A stretch of DNA of 8,529 nucleotides from Desulfovibrionaceae bacterium (lineage in GTDB: Bacteria > Desulfobacterota > Desulfovibrionia > Desulfovibrionales > Desulfovibrionaceae), in assembly GCA_900770205.1 (NCBI GenBank), contig CAAGJV010000116.1, positions 1-8,529 on the forward strand, given 5' to 3'. This document shows, piece by piece, positions 1 through 4,869 of this stretch; positions within the stretch are counted from its first letter, which is position 1, and every line of letters begins with the position of its first letter. The notes beneath the pieces are model-generated. The model worked only from the letters and a program-made list of their open reading frames with translations, did no database searches and was not told where the DNA came from. The translations under genes were made by a program, and so were the position numbers.

Positions 1-311
1 CCCAGCGTATTGTTTATCTTGTGAGCTCCCAGATGATTCAGATCTTCACGCTTCAGATAGATCTGCGCACCGCCAAGCTCACGGCTCAGATTGCGGCAAT
101 GGAAAATAGGAGAAGGCCTCCCGCAGTAGTGGGCATGAAGATCAGCGAGTTCAGCGTTAAACTCAGGATCATCGCGATACTTGATAAAGGCTTCATTCAC
201 TTCGTCCAGAACTTTTTTAAGTGGTTCGGGAACGAACTGACCGCCATAAGGACCAAAGAAACCGGTTTCAAACGCCTTGTCACAGGTTTTGCTGGATTCG
301 GAAACGCTCAT
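1..311 (-). CDS. trpB: Tryptophan synthase beta subunit, N-terminal part (cut by window edge)
   Basis: TrpB condenses indole with L-serine to give L-tryptophan, using pyridoxal phosphate (PLP), normally in an alpha2-beta2 complex with TrpA in the cytosol. The visible 103 residues hold the family's N-terminal landmarks: FGPYGGQFVPEPL around residues 19-31, CGRPSP at 63-68, and YLKREDLNHLGAHKINN at about 85-101. Lys98 in HLGAHKINN aligns with the PLP Schiff-base lysine (Lys87 of Salmonella TrpB). The HxGAHKINN form is that of classical TrpB1 rather than the longer TrpB2 type, judged from memory of the families. The ATG at 309-311 is preceded by AGGAG with 8 nt spacing. The gene lies immediately downstream of a Trp-codon attenuator (358-488), so it should be induced by tryptophan starvation. 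The C-terminal part is outside the window, and whether trpA follows cannot be seen. Confidence 0.95.
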   Translation of the reverse strand, partial: MSVSESSKTCDKAFETGFFGPYGGQFVPEPLKKVLDEVNEAFIKYRDDPEFNAELADLHAHYCGRPSPIFHCRNLSRELGGAQIYLKREDLNHLGAHKINNTL

Positions 312-357
312 GTCTGCAACTCCTTTTCTGGTGGAGCATGGCCTTCCGATTTTGCCT

Positions 358-392
358 GTAAAAAAACCGCGGCCGTTACTCCGACCGCGGTT
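358..392 (-). terminator. Attenuator terminator (3:4 hairpin) of the trp leader
   Basis: Read on the minus strand, AACCGCGG (385-392) pairs perfectly with CCGCGGTT (365-372). Two further inner pairs follow after one mismatch, and the loop is 6 nt. Seven T (360-366) overlap and follow the stem. This is a textbook intrinsic terminator, placed between the leader peptide stop and trpB. Its upstream arm is also part of the antiterminator helix (383-393 with 422-431), so the two structures exclude each other. Confidence 0.93.
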
Positions 393-445
393 CAATGATG
401 CTGTTTAGAAAGAATACTTCAGAACCCGGCCCCTTTAGCAGGGCC
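383..445 (-). promoter_or_regulatory. trp attenuator: pause hairpin (1:2) and antiterminator (2:3)
   Basis: On the minus strand, GGCCC (441-445), which covers the last Trp and the Pro codon, can pair with GGGCC (428-432) to give a 1:2 hairpin over the leader stop. The segment GGCCGGGTTC (422-431) can instead pair with GAACCGCGGTC (383-393): ten pairs with one bulged G and one G-U. That sequesters the terminator's first arm. A ribosome stalled on the Trp codons (444-452) leaves 422-431 free, so the antiterminator forms. A ribosome reaching the stop (435-437) covers it, so the terminator forms. The pairings are worked out by hand; the mechanism is the established model from the E. coli trp operon. 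Confidence 0.88.
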
Positions 446-488
446 ACCACCACATAAAGAAAAGAGATTCAGAAGTATTGGTATTCAT
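435..488 (-). CDS. trpL: trp operon leader peptide (MNTNTSESLFFMWWWPC)
   Basis: This is a 17-codon ORF whose residues 13-15 are three consecutive TGG tryptophan codons (444-452), followed by Pro, Cys and TAA. It sits directly upstream of mutually exclusive antiterminator and terminator hairpins and of trpB, which is the defining arrangement of a Trp-sensing leader peptide. The peptide itself is not expected to have a function; ribosome speed across the Trp codons is the signal. ATG at 486-488 is the only plausible start in frame. The nearest purine-rich motif, AAAGG, ends 13 nt upstream, which is too far for a normal SD and lies inside the promoter spacer. This suggests leaderless or weakly initiated translation. 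In the same frame an open reading frame continues upstream to 842, but it is a chance antisense-frame extension through hypD. Confidence 0.9.
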   Translation of the reverse strand: MNTNTSESLFFMWWWPC

Positions 489-495
489 GGAGTAA

Positions 496-524
496 TTTTT
501 ACCTTTCTCTTTTTCATCTGTCAA
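496..524 (-). promoter_or_regulatory. Sigma70-type promoter for trpL-trpB
   Basis: A perfect -35 TTGACA (519-524) is followed by a 17-nt spacer and the -10-like hexamer TAAAAA (496-501; 4 of 6 to consensus). Only 7 nt (489-495) separate the -10 from the leader ATG, which places the expected transcription start at or within a base or two of that ATG. An alternative -10, AAAAAT with 18-nt spacing, would shift the start further into the leader ORF. Confidence 0.65.
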
Positions 525-525
525 G

Positions 526-552
526 AAAAATTCTGAGAATTGAAACTCAAAA
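526..552 (-). terminator. Possible weak terminator at the hypD stop codon
   Basis: On the minus strand TTTTGAG (546-552, containing the hypD TGA) can pair with CTCAGAA (531-537): seven pairs with one U-G. The loop is 8 nt and five T (526-530) follow. The stem is low in GC, so termination is probably incomplete, and hypD readthrough into the trp leader is possible. Confidence 0.3.
529..541. repeat. 13-bp perfect palindrome just upstream of the trp -35 box
   Basis: AATTCT-G-AGAATT is a perfect inverted repeat around one central base. It ends 5 nt before the -35 hexamer of the trp leader promoter. The position would suit an activator or repressor, but the short A+T-rich sequence also overlaps the possible hypD terminator hairpin, so its role is open. 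Confidence 0.4.
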
Positions 553-1656
553 ACTTTCTGGTATCCGTCCATAACGGTACCACGCCGCACAGCTTCCCTC
601 CGTTGATACCATGCATGGCCCCACGGGGTGTTCCGGTGTACATTTTCTGCCGAAAAGAGGACATTTTTCCGGGGAAAGAACGCCTCGCAGAATATCTCCG
701 CACCGGCAGCCAGGAATACTTCCCGTGTCATTGACCTCCAAACCAAGCCGTTGTACAGCATCAAACTGCTGCCATTCGTCACGAAGAGCAAGTCCGCTTT
801 CCGGAATGACCCCCAGGCCTCTCCATCGGGCAGAAGAAACACGGAAAACCGTTTCCATAATCTGTATGGCTCTTGGGCTGCCCTCTTCCTTAACAGCTCG
901 TGTATAGGTATTGCCCACAGTTGCTTTTCCTTCTCTCAGCATGCGCACCATGACGCACAGCGAAGAAAGTATATCTGCCGGTTCAAACCCTCCCGCAACG
1001 GCAGGCTTGCCGAACTCTTCGGCAAGAAACGAAAAAGGGTTCAGCCCCAGCACCACAGCCACATGGCCTGGCAGAAGGAAGGTATCTATATTTGCCCCGC
1101 TCTTTTTTTCTGAAAGCAACGCCCGCATGGCCGGAGGAACCAGTTTGTTGCAGGGAATGATACAGAAGTTGGAAAGGCCCATGCCTCGTGCGGTCAAGAG
1201 CGCTCCGGCAATAACAGGCGCCGTTGTTTCAAAACCCACGGCAGGAAAAACCACCATATCTCCGGGGTGTTCAGCGGCAAGCTTCACGGCATCTAAAGGA
1301 GAGTAAACAACGTTCACCCTCGCTCCTTCCGCCATGGCATGTTTCAGAGAACGTCCATCCGGGCCGGGAACACGCAGAAGATCGCCAAATGTAGCAACAA
1401 TGACATTCTTTTTTTCTGCTGCCTGAAGAAATGCTGCCACCTCGCTGTCGTGGGTGACGCATACAGGGCAGCCCGGTCCGGAAAGATGCTCCAGCCCTTT
1501 CGGCAGCAAAGAACGAAGACCGCTTCGAAAAATGGAAACCGTATGCGTGCCGCACACCTCCATGAAACGAACGGGTCTGCCAAGCTGCGTGAGTTCGCTG
1601 TCAAGCTTTTCCAGAAGCGCCCGGCAAAGCTCCGGATCCTGAAAAGAAGAACGCAT
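547..1656 (-). CDS. hypD: Hydrogenase maturation protein HypD
   Basis: HypD is the iron-sulfur scaffold that, with HypC, assembles the Fe(CN)2CO group before its transfer to the large subunit of [NiFe] hydrogenases in the cytosol. The 369-residue product has the family's usual length and all its landmarks: MEVCGTHT (Cys35), GPGCPVCVT at 60-68 (Cys63, Cys66), GFETTAP at 141-147, LPGHVAVVLG at 195-204, and a cysteine-rich C-terminus, GCRCGDILRG at 316-325 plus Cys332, Cys339, Cys348 and Cys356, which supplies the 4Fe-4S ligands. I chose the ATG at 1654-1656 because AAGGAGG (1663-1669) sits 6 nt upstream. An in-frame ATG seven codons earlier (1677) lies upstream of this SD and lacks its own. No other hyp gene is adjacent: the upstream neighbour is divergent and the downstream one is the trp leader, so hypD looks monocistronic here. 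The hydrogenase and the remaining hyp genes must be elsewhere. Confidence 0.97.
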   Translation of the reverse strand: MRSSFQDPELCRALLEKLDSELTQLGRPVRFMEVCGTHTVSIFRSGLRSLLPKGLEHLSGPGCPVCVTHDSEVAAFLQAAEKKNVIVATFGDLLRVPGPDGRSLKHAMAEGARVNVVYSPLDAVKLAAEHPGDMVVFPAVGFETTAPVIAGALLTARGMGLSNFCIIPCNKLVPPAMRALLSEKKSGANIDTFLLPGHVAVVLGLNPFSFLAEEFGKPAVAGGFEPADILSSLCVMVRMLREGKATVGNTYTRAVKEEGSPRAIQIMETVFRVSSARWRGLGVIPESGLALRDEWQQFDAVQRLGLEVNDTGSIPGCRCGDILRGVLSPEKCPLFGRKCTPEHPVGPCMVSTEGSCAAWYRYGRIPESF

Positions 1657-1682
1657 GTTCGGCCTCCTTATAAGCATATCTT

Positions 1683-1711
1683 TGAGTAAACGCCCTCCTG
1701 CACTCTGTCAA
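1683..1711 (-). promoter_or_regulatory. Candidate hypD promoter
   Basis: A perfect TTGACA (1706-1711) lies 17 nt upstream of TACTCA (1683-1688), a poor -10 match. The predicted start near 1676 would leave a leader of about 20 nt before the hypD ATG, with the SD at 1663-1669. The weak -10 suggests an activator may be needed or that another promoter is used. Confidence 0.4.
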
Positions 1712-1757
1712 CAAGCAACATTCCTGCGTTTCATGTTGGCATACAGCACCATCATGG

Positions 1758-1789
1758 ATTTAACCATACCATTTCGTTCATGATTAAAT
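1758..1789. repeat. Imperfect inverted repeat in the hypD / SDR divergent region
   Basis: ATTTAACCAT (1758-1767) and ATGATTAAAT (1780-1789) are inverted 10-bp arms with one mismatch, separated by 12 bp. The centre lies about 60 bp upstream of the candidate hypD -35 box and about 115 bp upstream of the dehydrogenase -35. It could be an operator for a dimeric regulator. I do not recognise it as a known family site. Confidence 0.4.
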
Positions 1790-1843
1790 TCTCCCCATGG
1801 CTTCCCTCAAAAAATGACGCATCGTACCTTTTAAACAAGACAC

Positions 1844-1879
1844 ACTGATACCATCGTGGCGTAAACCTGAACTGATACC
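1844..1879. repeat. 9-bp direct repeat upstream of the SDR promoter
   Basis: ACTGATACC occurs at 1844-1852 and again at 1871-1879, with starts 27 bp apart. The second copy ends 9 bp before the -35 box at 1889. The repeats could be activator half-sites or chance; nothing else supports either reading. Confidence 0.3.
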
Positions 1880-1888
1880 TGTCGCTGG

Positions 1889-1917
1889 TTGCCATACGGC
1901 AGTAAAAAATCTACACT
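1889..1917 (+). promoter_or_regulatory. Promoter of the YdfG-type dehydrogenase gene
   Basis: TTGCCA (1889-1894; 5 of 6 to consensus), a 17-nt spacer, then TACACT (1912-1917; 4 of 6, with the key T, A and final T). The predicted start near 1924 gives a leader of about 26 nt, with SD AAGGAG (1939-1944) 5 nt before the ATG at 1950. Confidence 0.6.
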
Positions 1918-1949
1918 GCTACGTCACCTATTCCGCATAAGGAGCCCCT

Positions 1950-2702
1950 ATGCCCAAACATATTCTTATCACCGGTGTAACCTCCGGCTTCGGCCTTGCC
2001 ACAGCGCGTCTTTTTGCGGCGGAAGGCTGGCACGTTGCCGGAACCGGACGCCGTACTGAAAGACTTGATGCTCTCCATAAAGAACTGGGAGACGCCTTTC
2101 TTCCTCTTCCTCTCGACATGCGCGACAGATCCGCTGTTATGGAAACGCTGGGCTCTCTGCCTGGAGATTGGAGCAATGTAGATGTTCTGCTCAATAACGC
2201 AGGTGCAGCCCTCGGGCTTGATCCGGCACAGAAATGCAACCTTGATGACTGGGATGCCATGGTCGATACCAACATAAAAGGCCTGCTTTATGCCACCCGT
2301 GCCGTTCTGCCGGGCATGCTGGCCCGAAATAAGGGGCATATCGTCATGCTCGGTTCCATAGCGGGAAACTACCCCTATGCCGGAGGCAACGTGTATTGCG
2401 GTTCCAAGGCCTTCGTAAAGCAGTTTTCCCTTTCTCTCCGCGCCGATCTGCTCGGCTCCAACGTGCACGTCACAAACATCGAGCCAGGACTTGCCGAAAG
2501 TGAATTTTCCATTGTCCGCTTCCATGGCGATGAGAAAAAAGCCGCCCAGGTCTACGAAGGAACCAGCCCCATCACACCGCAAGACATAGCGGAAACCGTA
2601 TTCTGGGTCACTCACCGCCCGGCGCATATTAATATTAACAGGGTGGAAATCATGCCCATCTGCCAGAGTCCAAGCGGACCCACAGTAAAAAAAGGTATGT
2701 AG
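1950..2702 (+). CDS. ydfG: YdfG-type short-chain dehydrogenase (NADP-dependent 3-hydroxy acid / malonic semialdehyde reductase)
   Basis: This is a classical short-chain dehydrogenase/reductase of 250 residues, close to E. coli YdfG in length and in recalled sequence. YdfG oxidises L-allo-threonine, L-serine and 3-hydroxy acids with NADP+ and reduces malonic semialdehyde. Visible elements are the Rossmann motif TGVTSGFG (8-15), an NADP-favouring Arg pair in GTGRRTERL (Arg34, Arg35), LDMRD at 55-59, NNAG at 82-85, and the catalytic Ser136, Tyr149 and Lys153 in YCGSK. The segments LPGM and YPYAGGNVY, the IEPGL loop and PAHININ near the C-terminus match YdfG particularly well. The protein is cytosolic with no membrane segment. 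The start is fixed by AAGGAG 5 nt upstream. It has its own promoter and terminator, so it appears monocistronic. The exact substrate is inferred from family resemblance only. Confidence 0.9.
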   Translation: MPKHILITGVTSGFGLATARLFAAEGWHVAGTGRRTERLDALHKELGDAFLPLPLDMRDRSAVMETLGSLPGDWSNVDVLLNNAGAALGLDPAQKCNLDDWDAMVDTNIKGLLYATRAVLPGMLARNKGHIVMLGSIAGNYPYAGGNVYCGSKAFVKQFSLSLRADLLGSNVHVTNIEPGLAESEFSIVRFHGDEKKAAQVYEGTSPITPQDIAETVFWVTHRPAHININRVEIMPICQSPSGPTVKKGM

Positions 2703-2708
2703 TACAGT

Positions 2709-2736
2709 GGCTCTGCCTCTTTCGGCAGAGCTTTTT
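2709..2736 (+). terminator. Intrinsic terminator after the dehydrogenase gene
   Basis: GCTCTGCC (2710-2717) pairs perfectly with GGCAGAGC (2724-2731) around a 6-nt loop and is followed by TTTTT (2732-2736), then CCTTTT. It starts 8 nt after the dehydrogenase stop and ends 24 nt before the next ATG, so it must also be passed by any transcript reaching the thioesterase gene from upstream. Confidence 0.9.
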
Positions 2737-2759
2737 CCTTTTGCTCCAAGGATACTGGA

Positions 2760-3191
2760 ATGGAAGAAAACTATGCCGAAGTGTGGCTCCCCCATTATGT
2801 CTCCTATGGGGAAACCGATGCCATGGGCGTTGTCTATCACGCAGAATACATCCACTACTTTGAACGTGCCCGTGGAGCGCTGTGCAGGCAATGCGGCCTG
2901 AGCTATGTAAAAATAGAAGAGGCCGGCTATATGCTACCCGTGCGGGAAGTGGAGTGCCGATACCGCACTCCCGCCAGGTACGATGATCATATTCAGATTC
3001 ATGCACACATTACGGAATGGAAAAGAGCGTCTGTGCGCTTCCGTTACGAAATCTATGACGAAAACCGCACAAAAATTCTCTGTGAAGGCATGACTCTCCA
3101 TGCCCTTGTCAACAGGGAAGGACGCCCCGTAGCCATCCCCGAATGGATACGACAGCAACTGTCCCCTCCTTCCCAGAATAAGCCTCTCTGA
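2760..3191 (+). CDS. Hotdog-fold acyl-CoA thioesterase (YbgC/FadM family)
   Basis: Members of this family hydrolyse acyl-CoA thioesters (short-chain, aromatic or long-chain, depending on the member) in the cytosol as hotdog-fold oligomers. The 143-residue protein carries the signature YGETDAMGVVYHAEYIHYFERAR at about residues 16-38. Asp20 sits at the position of the catalytic aspartate of 4-hydroxybenzoyl-CoA thioesterase and YbgC, followed by the conserved VVYHxxY and FExAR. The later VECRYRTPARYDD segment (64-76) is the typical second strand region. AAGGA (2748-2752) lies 7 nt before the ATG. No tol-pal genes are nearby, unlike the E. coli ybgC locus, so a Tol-Pal link is not supported. The substrate cannot be told from sequence. 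Transcription is puzzling because a strong terminator ends 24 nt before the start codon. Confidence 0.9.
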   Translation: MEENYAEVWLPHYVSYGETDAMGVVYHAEYIHYFERARGALCRQCGLSYVKIEEAGYMLPVREVECRYRTPARYDDHIQIHAHITEWKRASVRFRYEIYDENRTKILCEGMTLHALVNREGRPVAIPEWIRQQLSPPSQNKPL

Positions 3192-3234
3192 ATCCATTAA
3201 TAAAGGTTTTGCCTGCACCAGAACCGGCATTGTA

Positions 3235-3263
3235 TTGCCTGCCCTTTCTTTTTTCTATATATT
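3235..3263 (+). promoter_or_regulatory. Promoter of the amino acid ABC transporter genes
   Basis: TTGCCT (3235-3240; 4 of 6), a 17-nt spacer and TATATT (3258-3263; 5 of 6). The predicted start near 3270 gives a leader of about 37 nt to the ATG at 3307. An 8-bp direct repeat, TTGCCTGC, occurs at 3209-3216 and at 3235-3242, the second overlapping the -35 box. Confidence 0.6.
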
Positions 3264-3306
3264 CCGTGAAGGAAATCCCTCACTTTCAATCTATTACGAG
3301 GCTGTT

Positions 3307-4047
3307 ATGAAACGTCTTTCCCTCTTTCTGGTTACCTTTGCCGTACTCTGCCTGGCAGTTTCCGCCCATGCAAAAACCTACGTCAACGGCATTGATGCCA
3401 ACTACCCTCCCTTTGCCTATGTTGGTGAAGACGGCAAGCCCGCCGGATTCGATGTTGCCTCCATGGACTGGATAGCAAAGAAGATGGGCTTCGAAGTCAA
3501 GCATCTTCCCATGGACTGGGATGGCATCATTCCCGCACTCATCAATAAGAAAATCGACATGGTATGCTCCGGCATGAGCATCTCTCCGGAACGCGCCGCC
3601 GTTGTTGCATTCTCCGAACCTTACTATACCATCCAGAAAGTCATCCTTGTGCCCGCCAATTCCACGCTTACCGCAGAAAAAGCTCTGCACGGAGCCACAA
3701 AACTCGGCGTTCAGCGCGGGACCAACGAACATGAACTGCTGGAAACCAAAAAGGCCGAAGAAAAGCTGAAATATGAACTTCGCTTCTACGATTCCGCCCC
3801 TCTTGCCGTAGAAGATCTTCTTAATGGCCGTATTGAAGCTATCGCGCTCGACAGTGCACCTGCCAACGACGCCATCAACAAAGGCAAACCCGTAAAGATT
3901 GTCGGCACCTTTGCCGATGACGATGTGTTCGGCGTTGCCATCCGTAAAAGCGACAACGACCTTCTCAAACTCGTGAATGAAGGATACCGCCAGCTGAAAG
4001 CCGATCCGTACTGGAAGGAACTTCAGGCCAAATATCTTGCAAAATAA
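3307..4047 (+). CDS. Periplasmic polar amino acid-binding protein of an ABC importer
   Basis: This is a family 3 solute-binding protein (HisJ/GlnH/ArtJ type) that captures an amino acid in the periplasm and delivers it to the permease pair encoded downstream. The 246-residue precursor begins with a Sec signal: Lys2-Arg3, a hydrophobic core at 4-19 and a signal peptidase I site after Ala-His-Ala (20-22), leaving a mature start KTYVNG. Typical elements are NYPPFAYVGEDGKPAGFDV (32-50), CSGMSISPER (87-96), where Arg96 should bind the ligand carboxylate, GVQRGTNE (134-141), and Asp182 in IALDS, the usual ammonium ligand. The start at 3307 is chosen over an in-frame ATG at 3235 because GAGG lies 5 nt upstream, the signal peptide begins there, and 3235 falls inside the promoter. 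Ligand class is inferred; no specific amino acid can be assigned. Confidence 0.93.
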   Translation: MKRLSLFLVTFAVLCLAVSAHAKTYVNGIDANYPPFAYVGEDGKPAGFDVASMDWIAKKMGFEVKHLPMDWDGIIPALINKKIDMVCSGMSISPERAAVVAFSEPYYTIQKVILVPANSTLTAEKALHGATKLGVQRGTNEHELLETKKAEEKLKYELRFYDSAPLAVEDLLNGRIEAIALDSAPANDAINKGKPVKIVGTFADDDVFGVAIRKSDNDLLKLVNEGYRQLKADPYWKELQAKYLAK

Positions 4048-4056
4048 GACAGGCAG

Positions 4057-4088
4057 AACAGGAGGCCGGTTCTCCGGTCTCCTGTTTT
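4057..4088 (+). terminator. Hairpin after the binding-protein gene (terminator or mRNA stabiliser)
   Basis: Arms 4057-4069 and 4074-4086 pair over 13 bp (AACAGGAGGCCGG with CCGGTCTCCTGTT, one G-U) around a TTCT loop. The last stem bases and the next two form a TTTT run. It begins 9 nt after the binding-protein stop and about 90 nt before the permease start. In binding-protein ABC operons such a hairpin typically gives partial termination or protects the upstream message, raising binding-protein levels over the membrane parts. That role is inferred here. Confidence 0.8.
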
Positions 4089-4180
4089 CCGTATCTTTCC
4101 AGAAATGATGCTGCTCAGCCTGTTCTTTCCCTCCTCCGGGCTCCCAGTATGCCCGCTCTTCGTATCTACCGGATCCTCCC

Positions 4181-4855
4181 GTGCATATCTTTTCCACCAT
4201 CATCGAAGCATTTCCGTATATCCTTGAAGGAACTCTTGTCACCATCGTTCTCGTGGCAGGAGCTCTTTCTCTTGGTTTCGTTCTCGGAGTGCCCATGGCC
4301 GTTGCCCAAGTGTACGCACCGAAACCGGCTTCCATGCTGGTCGGCGCCTATGTGTGGTTCTTCCGGGGCGTTCCTGTCCTTCTTTTGCTTTTTCTTTTCT
4401 ACTACGGCCTGTTCGGACTCATAGGGCTTGATATAGGAACGATAGGCGCCTCTTGCATGGTTCTCGGTATGACAAGCGCTGCCTACCAGTCTCAGATATT
4501 CCGCGGGGCCATTCTCTCTCTTCCGTCAGGTCAGCTCAAGGCAGGCCGAGCCCTGGGAATGACCGACATGCAGACTATCGGCAACATCATTATTCCTCAG
4601 GCACTCAGGCTTTCCATTCCCGGATGGTCGAATGAATATTCCATTCTGCTCAAGGATTCCGCCATGTGCTTTGCCCTCGGCACCCCAGAAATCATGGCGA
4701 GAACGCATTTTGTAGCTTCCCGCACCTATGAGCATCTGCCTCTCTACATTACTGCCGGTCTCATCTATTTTGCCATCACCATGGCAGGCGTAACATTACT
4801 GCGCCGTCTGGAACAAAAAGCCCGCATTCCCGGATACAGCAACGCCGGCATGTGA
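4181..4855 (+). CDS. Amino acid ABC transporter permease, first subunit
   Basis: This is an inner-membrane subunit of the HisM/HisQ/GlnP permease type, expected to pair with the second permease (5666-6355). The 224 residues contain about five hydrophobic segments, at roughly 17-44, 56-80, 84-103, 152-172 and 186-208. The cytoplasmic coupling loop, which docks on the ATPase, is at about 101-143: AYQSQIFRGA, then SGQLKAGRALGM, then IIIPQALR. The usual Glu-Ala-Ala of the EAA motif reads Lys120-Ala121-Gly122. The start is GTG at 4181. The preceding GGA is a poor SD, no better in-frame start exists upstream, and the N-terminus has normal family length from here, so the start is likely but not firm. 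The stop overlaps a TGATG just before the ATPase gene, so translational coupling is plausible. Confidence 0.92.
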   Translation: MHIFSTIIEAFPYILEGTLVTIVLVAGALSLGFVLGVPMAVAQVYAPKPASMLVGAYVWFFRGVPVLLLLFLFYYGLFGLIGLDIGTIGASCMVLGMTSAAYQSQIFRGAILSLPSGQLKAGRALGMTDMQTIGNIIIPQALRLSIPGWSNEYSILLKDSAMCFALGTPEIMARTHFVASRTYEHLPLYITAGLIYFAITMAGVTLLRRLEQKARIPGYSNAGM

Positions 4856-4869
4856 TGCCGGGAGAATTT

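Noticed and set aside
435..842. 135-codon minus-strand ORF that includes the leader peptide frame
   Set aside because: Its upstream two thirds run out of frame through hypD and read as nonsense. Only the final 17 codons (435-488) have a separate ATG and attenuator context.
1708..1781. Two tiny minus-strand ORFs (9 and 15 codons) overlapping at ATGA upstream of hypD, the first with a GGGGAG 5' to it
   Set aside because: They lack regulatory codon runs and a paired hairpin system, and the second overlaps the candidate hypD -35 box. ORFs this short are expected by chance.
1911..2891. Long minus-strand ORF (326 codons) opposite the dehydrogenase gene
   Set aside because: It is antisense to a clear short-chain dehydrogenase and crosses into the thioesterase gene. 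The translation has no recognisable domain, so it is a codon-bias shadow.
3205..3225. Hairpin GGTTTTG / CAGAACC after the thioesterase gene as a terminator
   Set aside because: The seven-pair stem has a U-G and no T run follows on the plus strand, so termination is not supported.
3307..3380. Lipoprotein signal in the binding protein (Cys15)
   Set aside because: The residue before Cys15 is Leu, not the small residue a lipobox needs. A clean signal peptidase I site (AHA) follows at 20-22.
3286..4335. Minus-strand ORF of 349 codons opposite the binding-protein gene
   Set aside because: It is antisense to a complete binding-protein gene with signal peptide and ligand residues. The translation resembles no family and crosses a terminator hairpin.
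4149..4424. 91-codon plus-strand ORF starting upstream of the first permease
   Set aside because: It is in another frame from the permease, which carries the conserved membrane and coupling-loop sequence. The translation is unrelated to any family I recognise.
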